From Isoperla grammatica (Eukaryota > Arthropoda > Insecta > Plecoptera > Perlodidae), in the NCBI GenBank assembly GCA_945910005.1, contig OX246747.1, forward strand, positions 5,390,274-5,454,273: DNA of 64,000 nt. The letters are read 5' to 3'. The notes under the pieces are model-generated. The model did no database searches. It was given only the letters and a program-made list of their open reading frames with translations, and was not told the DNA's origin. This document shows positions 1-9,309 of this stretch, piece after piece. Numbering within the stretch: the first letter of the stretch is position 1; each line of letters opens with the position of its first letter. A program made the translations under genes and the position numbers.

Positions 1-288
1 CGTTGTCTGTCTCACCCTTGCAATCGAAATATTTGTTATATATTGGCCAGGGCAATTGCAGTTGCAGTTCTTCGTTTGGGACGGGCGGCGTGGCTGATGC
101 AGCTAGGCCTACATTTCGATAAGCCGAAGGTGTAAACATTGCAGGCGTGCTATGGCTAGCCATAATAGGAACTGTCTGTAGAGATAACAAAGAGCTGCCA
201 GCTGTCTTAATTCTGTCGATAAGTCGAAACCACTCGTCGAAGGTCGAAGCTAATAAATTTAGGTGCTTAAGTGGCGAACAAGAGAACT
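1..288 (-). CDS. Partial open frame running off the left edge, function unknown
   Basis: One minus-strand frame is open from about 288 to the first base, roughly 95 codons, and continues outside the window. A TAG lies just upstream, and it overlaps a possible splice acceptor (CTAG), so this could be an internal exon. The predicted peptide is rich in Pro, Ala, Ser and Thr in its second half and ends in a Gln/Leu-rich stretch. I recognise no domain. The frame is longer than expected by chance in this AT-rich DNA but there is no other support. Confidence 0.25.
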
Positions 289-385
289 AGATGTTAATTA
301 TACGCTTCTTACCCAATCTATCGTCGGCTCGGCTTACCGTAAGCTACACGTGACTGCGGAAGTGCTGAAACCTTGCGTCTCAAAC

Positions 386-546
386 GAAAAGAAACGCGTT
401 AGTAACGTAAAAAACACGTGAAATTGTAATGACATTACTTGAGCCGTTACTGTTACGAAATTGTAACGGCGTTACCACTTCCGTTACTGAAAAAGTAATT
501 TCGTTACAGTAACGCGTTACTACCGTTACGTTACTACCCAAGACTG
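386..546 (-). repeat. hAT-type terminal region with GTAACG iterations
   Basis: Read on the minus strand from 546, the sequence starts CAGTCTTGGGTAGTAACG and continues with many GTAACG/CGTTAC direct and inverted units. hAT elements of fish and invertebrates are known to begin CAGTGTTGGG followed by dense subterminal GTAACG repeats. Only one end is visible and no target duplication was found, so this is probably a solo or truncated non-autonomous copy. Confidence 0.5.
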
Positions 547-889
547 AGTAATTGGTAGCTCGCCTCTGTGTAGTTTTCTTCTCTGCTGACTTCGACATAC
601 TTAATTAATAAATGAACGTAACCGATGAGTACAAAAGTGGGCTTAGCACAAATTGTGGTTGTCAAATTTACAGGTTATGTCAAGCTGTGTTTTGTTATTT
701 CAGTTGTCATAGCTACGTATCGTGGTAACCGTGGGAACCCCGGGGGATGATAAGTCAGAAATATCCCCAGATTCCTACAATTGTGTTGCCATCTTATGAA
801 AATAAATCCCCAGATACAACTTATTCTGGGGACGGCCATCCTTCGCCTAACTTTTGATTGCACAACGCAACACGAACTTCATCCTTGGA

Positions 890-1430
890 ATGGGCCATCC
901 GGGGGATTCGGATCAAAGACTTTTATACCGAGATTGTACAACTGGCTCTTATAGAGTACCTAGAACCGATAAATGATAACCCATATTCCATAGATAACGT
1001 GGATATCTTGCACTACAAGTGACGTGGACAGTATTTTCTGGCTCTTGTGGGTAGTTTCTGGTTTGCTGCCTGCATTCAATTATGTAGGCATACTACTGCT
1101 TGAATGATTTTTTCCAAACTTGACAACTTTGCTATCACTGGCCTTCTGAATATGCGCCAGCGAGCAACCATGATTCCGAAACCGTTTTCTATTATACGAC
1201 GAGCTCGACTCAATCGATAGTTGAAAACCCGCTGCTTTACAGTGAGAGACCTTAATGGGTAAGGTCTCATCAAACTGTTGGACATAGGGAAAGCTGCATC
1301 CCCCACAAAGAGGAAGGGACTTACATGCCCCTGGTTTCCTGGTATACTTCTGGGAGCAGGTAGGTTTAGTTCGTTTTGAAGAATGGCTTGGCCAAATGCA
1401 GAATATCGAAAAATCCCCACCCGGGGGGCC
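890..1430 (-). pseudogene. Harbinger (PIF/HARBI1-like) transposase, C-terminal remnant
   Basis: The open part (1076-1420) encodes the end of a DDE_Tnp_4 transposase: a GIFRYSAFG block, then FVGDAAFP, LMRPYP, FNYRLSRARR and IENGFGIM. The last holds the third catalytic acidic residue. It aligns block for block with the intact transposase at 20802-21536 of this window. After VCLHN there is a stop; translation beyond it still gives a recognisable YCP block before decaying near 890. Upstream of 1430 the frame is lost, so the first two catalytic Asp residues are missing. A dead fragment of a different Harbinger copy. Confidence 0.8.
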
Positions 1431-1540
1431 CCGTACGGGTTTCCATAGTTCCGTACCTGCCAGTCCGCCCCTGTCTACATTTGTGTTTATGTTAGTTTTG
1501 GATGTCGGTTCGTTTCGTTTTAAGCTTCACTATCTGGAGT

Positions 1541-1599
1541 AAACTCAACAAATTCCATAAGGCCTACAACGTGTAGGCCTAATGGAATTTGTTGAGTTT
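1541..1599. repeat. Near-perfect 28-bp stem-loop
   Basis: The arms 1541-1568 and 1572-1599 are reverse complements with one mismatch, separated by a 3-base loop (ACG). The stem includes the TAGGCCT motif that is scattered through the window. No flanking duplication is obvious. Confidence 0.8.
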
Positions 1600-1897
1600 T
1601 CTTTTTAACAACTCTACGGTGTACAATTTCCTGCGTGCGTAGCAAACATATTTGCACTAGAAATACTGCACTTGCGGTACACACACCTTAAGACGGTACA
1701 GTTTAGGGCGCACTGCTATTTAGTGCTAATTCACTGTGCCTATAGTTACCATTAGGGCAATGAAGGTCCTCGTCCAGATACTGAAATCAAAGATCATTCA
1801 AATGTCATGTCAACATGACACACACACACATTTATATTTTATTATTGCATAATTTTTATATAATTTGAAATTTTTTGTCAGTCTTCTCGTTAATATC

Positions 1898-2111
1898 GTA
1901 AATATCGTTGGAACAGTACAAGACAACTTATAATGCCGAATAAAAAGATTTATAATATTGCTATAAAAAAAAAGTAAATACAATTTTGAATTATTATTAT
2001 GCTTACAAGGCCAAATGGAAAGATTTAAAATGTTGCTTACACAATTTCTAAATGTAATTTAAAATTTGTAATTAATTTAATATTGTCTTGTACTGTCCCA
2101 ACGATATTTAC
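1898..2111. mobile_element. Short MITE with 29-bp terminal inverted repeats
   Basis: The ends 1898-1926 and 2083-2111 are inverted repeats with one mismatch (core AATATCGTTGG, then ACAGTACAAGACAA). If the terminal TA dinucleotides are the target duplication, the element is 1901-2108 and fits the Tc1/mariner pattern. The inside is AT-rich, with no open frame. A (CA)n tract lies just upstream near 1820. Confidence 0.55.
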
Positions 2112-2372
2112 TTGTCAAAATGTATATAAACTAATATCTAATAAACTACATAAAAAAGGATACAACTACTTAACAACTAAATACTAAACCTGACGTTTTC
2201 TCGCCAGGTCGCGTCTTTCTTAAAGGGCGGGCGTCGTTCAGTGTTCTGAAAATGGCAATAGAGAACAGAAATTAGCTATTTTCATACAACAAGCACCAGT
2301 TGTAGAGATTTTACTATTTACAGTTCACATTTTCCCTACTTACGGGGGACCCTGCTGGCGGCCATCTTTCGT

Positions 2373-2812
2373 CTAATTGCCCAGCGATTCATCCGGTCGA
2401 ACAACTTCTGCCCCTGGAGATTGGGGTGCCACTTTCATGTCAAATGTGTTGCGTCCGGAACAAATTACACTGATGTAGTACAGTACGAGTATACCACAGC
2501 TGTGTCCATCTCTCTGTTTTGGGTATCGATTTTTAGTTGTTTTCCAATCGAATGGATCTATGTAATCAGTTTGAGATCCTTCACTGATGCCATGTTGTCG
2601 CGCAGCAAAGGGACAGTACCTTTGCCACTCTTGCAAAACCACAGGATACCCTCTGGATCCGCTATCATGGCTTTAAAGAAACCTTTAGACATGTTACAGC
2701 AGTGAAGATGAAAGTTATTCTTACAATTGCCATCACATTTCGCGAAGTCTTCTTTATCCTTGAACGTTTTTTCACAGACATAACATTTCCCACTGTCCAC
2801 CTGTGCCGCCAT
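2373..2812 (-). pseudogene. PHD finger followed by Ulp1-type cysteine protease tail
   Basis: The frame starting at 2812 encodes a PHD-like zinc finger: CYVC, then CDGNC, FHLHC and WFC, giving the C4HC3 spacing. Within about 30 codons a second frame takes over and encodes a W-K block, then QRDGHSCGILVLYY, which matches the catalytic Cys region of Ulp1/SENP (C48) proteases. The protease His/Asp part is absent, and the two domains are in different frames, so the unit is broken. Ulp1 and PHD modules are both known in large eukaryotic transposons. The non-LTR element that begins at about 2835 abuts the start of this unit and may have truncated it. Confidence 0.5.
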
Positions 2813-2834
2813 CTTGACCGCTGACTCATCCTCA

Positions 2835-4489
2835 ATATTCTTAGAGCCAATTACAACAACTGAAATAAAGAATCACATACATGAACTTAAAAACACATCC
2901 TCTCCAGGAATAGATGGAATAAAATCTGAAACCCTTAAGAAAATAAGCACTTTTATAATACAGCCCCTTGAATATATTTTTAATTTGTGCATTGAAACAT
3001 CAGTTTTCCCTGATCAATTAAAAATAGCAAAAATATATCCATGTTACAAAGGGAATGATAAGACATCTCCTTCAAATTATAGACCCATATCAATCCTCAG
3101 TAATCTAGCAAAACTTTTAGAAAAATCACTAAAACTAAAAATGATGAATTTTTTTGAAAAGCATAAAGTACTATCTGAAAACCAATATGGATTTCGAAAC
3201 AAGCTGAGTACCAATGACGCTATTTACAAGCTAACAGAACAAATTTATAGTGCTGTGGACAGATCTAAAACAACAATTGCTGTTTTTTTGGATCTTGCCA
3301 AGGCATTTGATACAGTCGATCACCAAATCCTCCTTCTGAAATTGGAAAAATAGGAATCCGTGGCAAACCACTGCAACTCTTGAAAAGTTACTTAGGAAAC
3401 AGAACCCAGTGTGTTCAAATAAATGATGTAACAAGTTCCTATAAAACAGTTAACTGTGGGGTCCCACAGGGTACTGTACTTGGCCCCCTTATGTTTTTAG
3501 TTTACATGAATGAGTTATGCAATCTTAAAATAAAAGGGAAACTAATCTCGTATGCGGATGATACAGTACTAATATTCTATGGTGACGAATGGCAGGCTAC
3601 CATAAATAAGGCAGGAGCTGAACTCAGAATTATATACGACTGGTTGCAGAACAACTGACTCACTCTCAACCTATCTAAAACTGTATTTATAGCCTTTCAA
3701 TTAAGAGAGAATCAGACTGAACAACTTAGTAATTTAATATTACACGACGAATATAAATGCCATTGTAATACCCAAAACGACAACAAAAATGATGATCTAA
3801 CCATCAATAATTTCCCATCTCACTGCCATATTATCAATAGAGTACAGATAGCAAAATATTTGGGTATTACCATGGATGAAAAACTAATTTGGGAACCACA
3901 TATTACCAGCACTATTAAAAAATTAAGGTTCATTTTATATAAATTCTATAGATTAAAACAAATATTAGATTTTAACATTCTAAGAACTATATACTTTGCC
4001 CTTGTGCAATCTAGACTACATTATGGAATAATAGGATGGGGAGGTTTGAGAGAATGCTATCTTGAACCACTTAACATAGTCCTAAAGCATATAATAAAAC
4101 TAATAACAAATAGACCCAAAAGATATTCTTCATTTAGCTTATTTAACGACTCAAAACTCATGAACATAAGACAATTGTATTTAAATGAAATTTTAATTCA
4201 CACTTACACTGGGAAAAAAATGGGCATTTATACTAGACCAACTCAACTTAATCCCAATAACAGGAACATAGCTGTAACTAGAAAAATTGCTCGTGGCAAT
4301 ATTGACATTCCCCGTATGAACAAATCCATAGGACAACGACATGCACAGTTCCTAGGACCAAGTGTATTTAACAAGCTACCTACCCATATAAAGACTGAGA
4401 TAAAAATGTTCAAATACAAAAAAGAAATGAAAGACTGGATCCTCCAGATGGGTATAGAGGAAACCAATGACATCCTCAAATCATGGTGA
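2835..4489 (+). pseudogene. Non-LTR reverse transcriptase (Jockey/CR1-like group)
   Basis: In order are SPGIDGI (finger region), NYRPISIL, NQYGFR, FLDLAKAFDTVDH, GVPQGTVLGPLMF, the catalytic YADDT at about 3550, and a thumb region with YLGI. The C-terminal tail, ending near 4489, has the conserved R-L-HYGIIGWGG block. A frame change near 3350 and an in-frame TGA at 3656-3658 break the frame, so this copy cannot make a full protein. The clade cannot be settled without a tree. Confidence 0.85.
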
Positions 4490-5048
4490 TTTGAAATCAT
4501 GTCTTCTGTTTATTCTATTTTTACTTTATTTTTACTTTATTTTTGCTTTTTAATTATTGAGTATACCTGGAATTGTGCTTAATACTACGCAAATGGAACT
4601 TGATATGAACTTATGATAATCTTTTGTCAAAATTGACTATGAAATGTATTTATCATTCATTGATTTTGTATTGTACTTAGTTTTGTATCATGATAAGTGA
4701 TATTCTATATCATTATCATTATATTATTTTATGTGTAAACTCATCTATTTAAATACATAGGCGATTGTATTAGCCTCATAAATAATATCATGTTATAATT
4801 GTTTACATTATAAATCTCAATTTATTTTTTATCTTTTCACTGGTAACCTCCCAATAACTGGGTAGGCCTAATGAGTTTTATAGTTTATATTGAAAATATT
4901 ACTTCTATGATTTAAGAGTTGTGATGAACAACCTCTATTTCAAATTGTTATATAAAAACACACATAACTGATTTCACTGTATAACTGGTGGTAAGGTCAG
5001 GTAAGGCATTTGCCATTTATAACCAAAAAAAAAAAAAAAAAAAAAAAA
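2835..5048 (+). mobile_element. 5'-truncated non-LTR retrotransposon ending in poly-A
   Basis: A plus-strand reverse transcriptase begins abruptly at about 2835 with no endonuclease domain. It is followed by about 530 bp of AT-rich 3' UTR and ends in a run of about 24 A at 5025-5048. Loss of the 5' part with retention of the 3' tail is the usual result of incomplete target-primed reverse transcription. No clear target duplication was found. Confidence 0.8.
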
Positions 5049-5547
5049 GCATATCAAAACCCATGGCCTACGCCTACTTTTAAAAAACTTGATATATTAT
5101 TTTAATGTCAGGCCTACATATTACGCCTAATATAAATATAAATATACAATAATTATATCTTATTTATCTCATAATTATTCTAGAATGGCCTTTTTACTGT
5201 ATAAAGGACCTAATGTAAATTCATTCATTCATTTGCTACCATAATACCTACCTTAGCCTAGCCTACCTATTTTGCCTACCACACAAAGTAAAATTGTCTA
5301 TCCTTCATCTTCCGTCTTGACCGCAAATTCACATTTGATTAATTAATTTATGTATTATGCTCGCACACAAGTTTGCTTAAGCGAGCTCTTCTTTTCTTTT
5401 CTTTTCTACCTTTTATATTTTTTTATTTTATAGATAGATAAATCTAGATGTATACCTAAGATGTAATGAATGTAAGATGTACTATGTACTATGAAGAAGA
5501 AAAAAAAACTATTCTTTCTATTCTAATCATAGCCACTGCCTAGAGCA
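5049..5547. other. AT-rich spacer, no gene seen
   Basis: Contains TAGGCCTA-type motifs, a TCATTCATTCATT stretch, and a TTTTC-repeat tract at about 5392-5407. No coding signal was seen on either strand. Confidence 0.6.
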
Positions 5548-7700
5548 TTACGATATGTCCGTGGTTGAGTTGTCAATCTCCATGTTTTTCTGCCTCTTTC
5601 TTGGGTCTTTTGTCTTGTTTGTAGGCTCCTGAAAAACGTCATACAAAATAAGAATTGCAACACCACAGATAAAACCGATTCATAAAATACAAACGATAAA
5701 CACGTCATTCAATGTGCACGATTAGGGAGGCATGTTTAAATCAACACATTTTGAGCAAGGTGCAGCACTTGTATATCGCAACGATACTAAAAAATTTTTG
5801 GAATATTTTGTTATTAATATCACGCCAACCCCGTTGACATGGATGTGGTATCAACAAATTCATACAAACCTTATCCAATGATGTTTTGTGGAGTCGACAT
5901 TTTCGACACCTGTCTGCCCCTTTTTGGGGTCCTTTGTCGTGTTTGTTGGCTCTTGAAACACGTCATACAAAATAAGAATTGCAACACCACAGATATAACC
6001 GACTCATAAAATACAAACGATAAACACGTCATTCAATGTGCACGATTAGGGAACCATGTTTAAATCATGTTATGAGCAAGAAGCAGCACTTGTACATCGC
6101 AACGATACTGAAAACTATTTGGAATATTTTGTTATTAATATCACACCAACCCCGTTTACATGGATGTGGTATCAACAAATTCATACAAACCTTATCCAAT
6201 GATGTTTTCGTGGAGTCGACATTTTCGACACCTGTCTGCCCCTTTTTGGGGCCATTTGTCGTGTTTGTTGGCTCCTGAAACACGTCATACAAAATAAGAA
6301 TTGCAACACCACAGATATAACCGACTCAAAAATACAAACGATAAACACGTCATTCAATGTGCACAATTATGGAAGCATGTATAAATCAACACGTTATGAG
6401 CAAGAAGCAGCACTTGTACCTCGCAACAATACTTAAAAAATTTTGGAATATTTTGTTATTAATATCAAGCCAACCCCGTTTACACGGATATAGTATCAAC
6501 AAATTCAAACGAACCTCATTCCAATTTTGGGGGGGGGGGGGGGGGGGGGGGGTGCTGTCAACTTTTCATAGTCTTAATTTTTTTTCTCTTAGGTGTCGTT
6601 GTTAGAGAGTCCTGAAAAACGTCGTACAAAATAAGAACTGCAACACCAAGGTACACTAGCTCATTTAAACATGGTCAGCACTTGTACATCGATACCATAT
6701 GGAAAATTATTTGAAATATTTTGTTATTAATATCAAGCCAACACTGTTTGTATGGATTTAGTATCAACAAATTCATACAAACCTCATACAAAGATGTGTT
6801 TGTTGAGTCGACATTTGCGGCACCTGTCTGCCCCTTTTTCAGTTTTTTACTCTTCTTTATGGGTGCCTGAAACACGTCATACAAAATGAGAATCGCAACG
6901 TCAGAGATATTTCCTACACATAAACAGCAAATGTTGAATCTAACATTTACGTTGCATGAATATTAGAGCATATGATTTGTGTTGATCATAACGTTACTTT
7001 TTTACACATGCCTATTAGTAAGCACAATATAGTTTCACAATTTGTACAACGGAATGCATTGGAGGTAAAAATGTTACAAACCTTATCCGCCGAATTCTCG
7101 ACAAAGTCCTCATCCGTGGACTGATGTCTGTCCAGGCCGGGGAGGTCTTCAGTTGTCAAAGGATCTGAAAACACAAATAATTAGGTCGTAATGCCCGAAT
7201 ATTAGAACGTGCATCATGTATGATTATTTAGTTGATCAACCATTCTCATTAAGGATTTCGTAAAAAAGTTATAAGCTTCCAGTTTCATCCTATGGGTGGG
7301 CCAAAACTGAAATTGTAACTTTGGAAAGTGATGGACTCACCTTCGTCGTACACAGCTGCACATAGAGCAATGGCGTAATTGGATTGTTCACTGTCACTTG
7401 AACTAACTTCAGTCTTCTTCTTTTTCTTGTTAATTTTCTCCTCTTCAATAAGGGGTGGTGGCATAAGGACCTGGTCGTCGTCGACCCCCACCGGTTTATC
7501 ATTGGGTTGTTGCAGCTCACTCGTGGTTGATTTTTTTTCCGTCGTCGCTTCCTGCGACCAACCGATTCCGCCGGCTTCGCGCAGAAGGGCCGATGTCGCC
7601 ATGCAGCACGACTCCTATACCACTATGAGGAGTGCTGTGTGCCACAGGAGGTGAAGTCATTGATAAGTCTGAATCATCGCCCCACACATTCACAGTTGCT
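5548..7700 (-). CDS. Gene with tandemly duplicated 28-codon exons, unknown function
   Basis: Read on the minus strand, an exon at 7700-7341 ends GAAG|GTGAGT (phase 1). It is followed by exon 7164-7082, which starts after TTTTCAG and ends AAG|GTTTGT (28 codons once completed). Then come homologous exons 6866-6783 (84 nt), 6611-6515 (broken by a poly-G run and a stop), 6274-6191 (84 nt), 5952-5870 (83 nt, 1-base deletion), and a terminal exon 5628-5548 ending in TAA. Each begins after a CAG acceptor, apart from the degenerate CAAG at 5952. Peptides share an (E/D)P...KKGQTG...NVDST...K pattern: small, polar and Lys/Asp-rich. The first exon (Ser/Asp/Lys-rich, with a KKKKK block) has an apparent frame change at a run of eight T (7531-7538). 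I recognise no family. Whether it is expressed is unknown; two of six repeat exons are damaged. Confidence 0.5.
5630..6900 (-). repeat. Tandem array of ~325-bp exon-plus-intron units
   Basis: The phrase ATTCAATGTGCAC recurs near 5707, 6032 and 6353, giving spacings of about 325 and 321 bp; a shorter, more diverged unit follows to about 6900. Each unit carries one exon of the gene described at 5548-7700 and one intron. A poly-G run of more than 20 bases (about 6529-6552) lies inside the fourth unit. Confidence 0.8.
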
Positions 7701-8069
7701 CTAGACAATAAAAATGTATTTCAAAATAACATTGACTAAAACAAAATAATAAAGGTGTCCAAGGACAATTTAAACTAGCCAATGACAAAGTGTACCTTAT
7801 AAAATGTACACACATTCTATCTGACAAAAGGATTTGCATTTCTTGAATAAGCATATTGGTGACTATCCGAAAGGATTATTCACGGTACAGAAAGAATAAA
7901 AAAAAAGTCCTCTTAATTCAACTAGAAGTAATGTTTACCCATGTGCACACATTCACATAGAAGAATCTAAAAAAGTTAACACATTGGTTACCTTGTGTAT
8001 GGTAACCAATGTGTTAAGTTCCAATGACAGTGTTTTAAACTTTGCTTGAGTAGTCGTTCATTTAAACAT
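7701..8069. other. Spacer with a 17-bp perfect hairpin
   Basis: AT-rich and non-coding. Positions 7976-7992 and 8001-8017 are perfect reverse complements around an 8-base loop. Nothing else was recognised. Confidence 0.6.
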
Positions 8070-8880
8070 GTTTTATTAATGAAGTGGTTCTTCTCTTGGA
8101 CTTTTAGATTCGTGAGTGTTTATGGCAACTGCAATTAGATAATGGTCTGTAATTTTCGTAGTATAAATAACAGAATTAAGAGGTGAGAAATTACATTTTA
8201 TAAATAAGTGGTCAATGCAAGTTTGAGAAAGAGTGTCACCTCTAAATTCCTCTCTAGTAACGCCTTTTATACAATTATAGAACCCGCTAGCCGCAAGCAT
8301 ATTCTTATAAGTGAGTACACACGTGTCCTTCTCATTTAAGATATCCAAATTCATATCACCAATTATCAGCATATTAGATACGGATACATTATCACGTATG
8401 TACCTTTCTACTTCATTCACAAAATTATGTTTTGTGTTATTGTCTGGAGGCCTATAGATTGCCAAGAAATAAAATGACTGGCTAACATTAGGAACGTGGA
8501 AGGTACCACTATTCCTTCAAAATTATCAAACTCAGCATTTGATAACACAAAATCAATATCATTTTTTACAAAAAAAAGTAGACCACCACCGCGTCTATGA
8601 GTGCGAGGTTTTGAAAATAATTTGTAGCCATCTAAATTAAAAGTGCCAACCTCAACAACTAATACTGAAATTTCACTTAAAACTAAAATTTGAAATTTTC
8701 CCAACTGGTTTTGCAGAACTACTTTCAGTTCGTCCCAATGTTTATTTAATGACCGTATGTTTAAATGTAATACCGTAACTCCTGTGTTTGACTCAAACCA
8801 ACTATCTAAATCGTTTGTTATCACACATCTATTTCCATCTACATAATCGTACATATCATCATCCATGTCACCACACACAC
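8070..8880 (-). pseudogene. Non-LTR endonuclease domain only
   Basis: Two overlapping frames encode an apurinic-type endonuclease of a non-LTR element: LHLNIRSLNKH and LVLSEIS at the N-terminal side, then YRPPDNN, IIGDMN, SQTCIDHLF and ITDHYL. The last two hold the conserved D and the D-H pair. A frame change falls near 8440. The frame stops soon after the endonuclease and no reverse transcriptase follows, which is unusual because non-LTR copies normally lose their 5' rather than 3' part. Confidence 0.75.
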
Positions 8881-8908
8881 TAATCTCCTCTTATTCAATC
8901 TGCCTAAG

Positions 8909-9147
8909 CCTGCCCAGGGACTGCCACCTTATCGTGGTGGGCAGGTTTGCGTGCTTTGTTGATCCCGAGAGCTATGTCGGCGGAAGCGTATGCTTCTGGT
9001 AGGGCCACCCTAGCCGGACTGGTCGAGGAGGAGAAGTCAGACGAAGTGCAGTCCACACCCCAAGCCCCTTTCCTCTACCTTCCCCTTTCCACCCCCGCTC
9101 TCCTATTGGCCCCTTTCCTCCAAACAGCCCCCTATTTCATCTTCATT
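8909..9147 (+). mobile_element. SINE-like repeat, 3'-truncated copy (head A)
   Basis: Starts with the head CCTGCCCAGGGA and the stem-forming GCCACCTTATCGTGGTGG. It continues through the GTGCAGTCCACACCC junction into a pyrimidine-rich body, then stops at TTCATCTTCAT without the usual GAGACGTTAAGCCC tail. The break coincides with the inferred left end of the Harbinger element, suggesting that element inserted into this copy. Confidence 0.85.
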
Positions 9148-9309
9148 TAAGCTGGGTTCCCATGGCTGCGTCGTGCGTTGACGCACTCTGGGCGAAGCAG
9201 GCGGAGGGTGCCCATGGCTGCGGTGGATGCCACAGCCTTCTATTTGAATTTTAATTTTAACTAGCTGTGTTTATCAATTTTCGCGCGTGTTTCAAGTAAA
9301 ACGTTCCTC

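Noticed and set aside
4500..4800. Additional gene after the first RT
   Set aside because: This is the AT-rich 3' UTR of the element, bounded by its poly-A tail.
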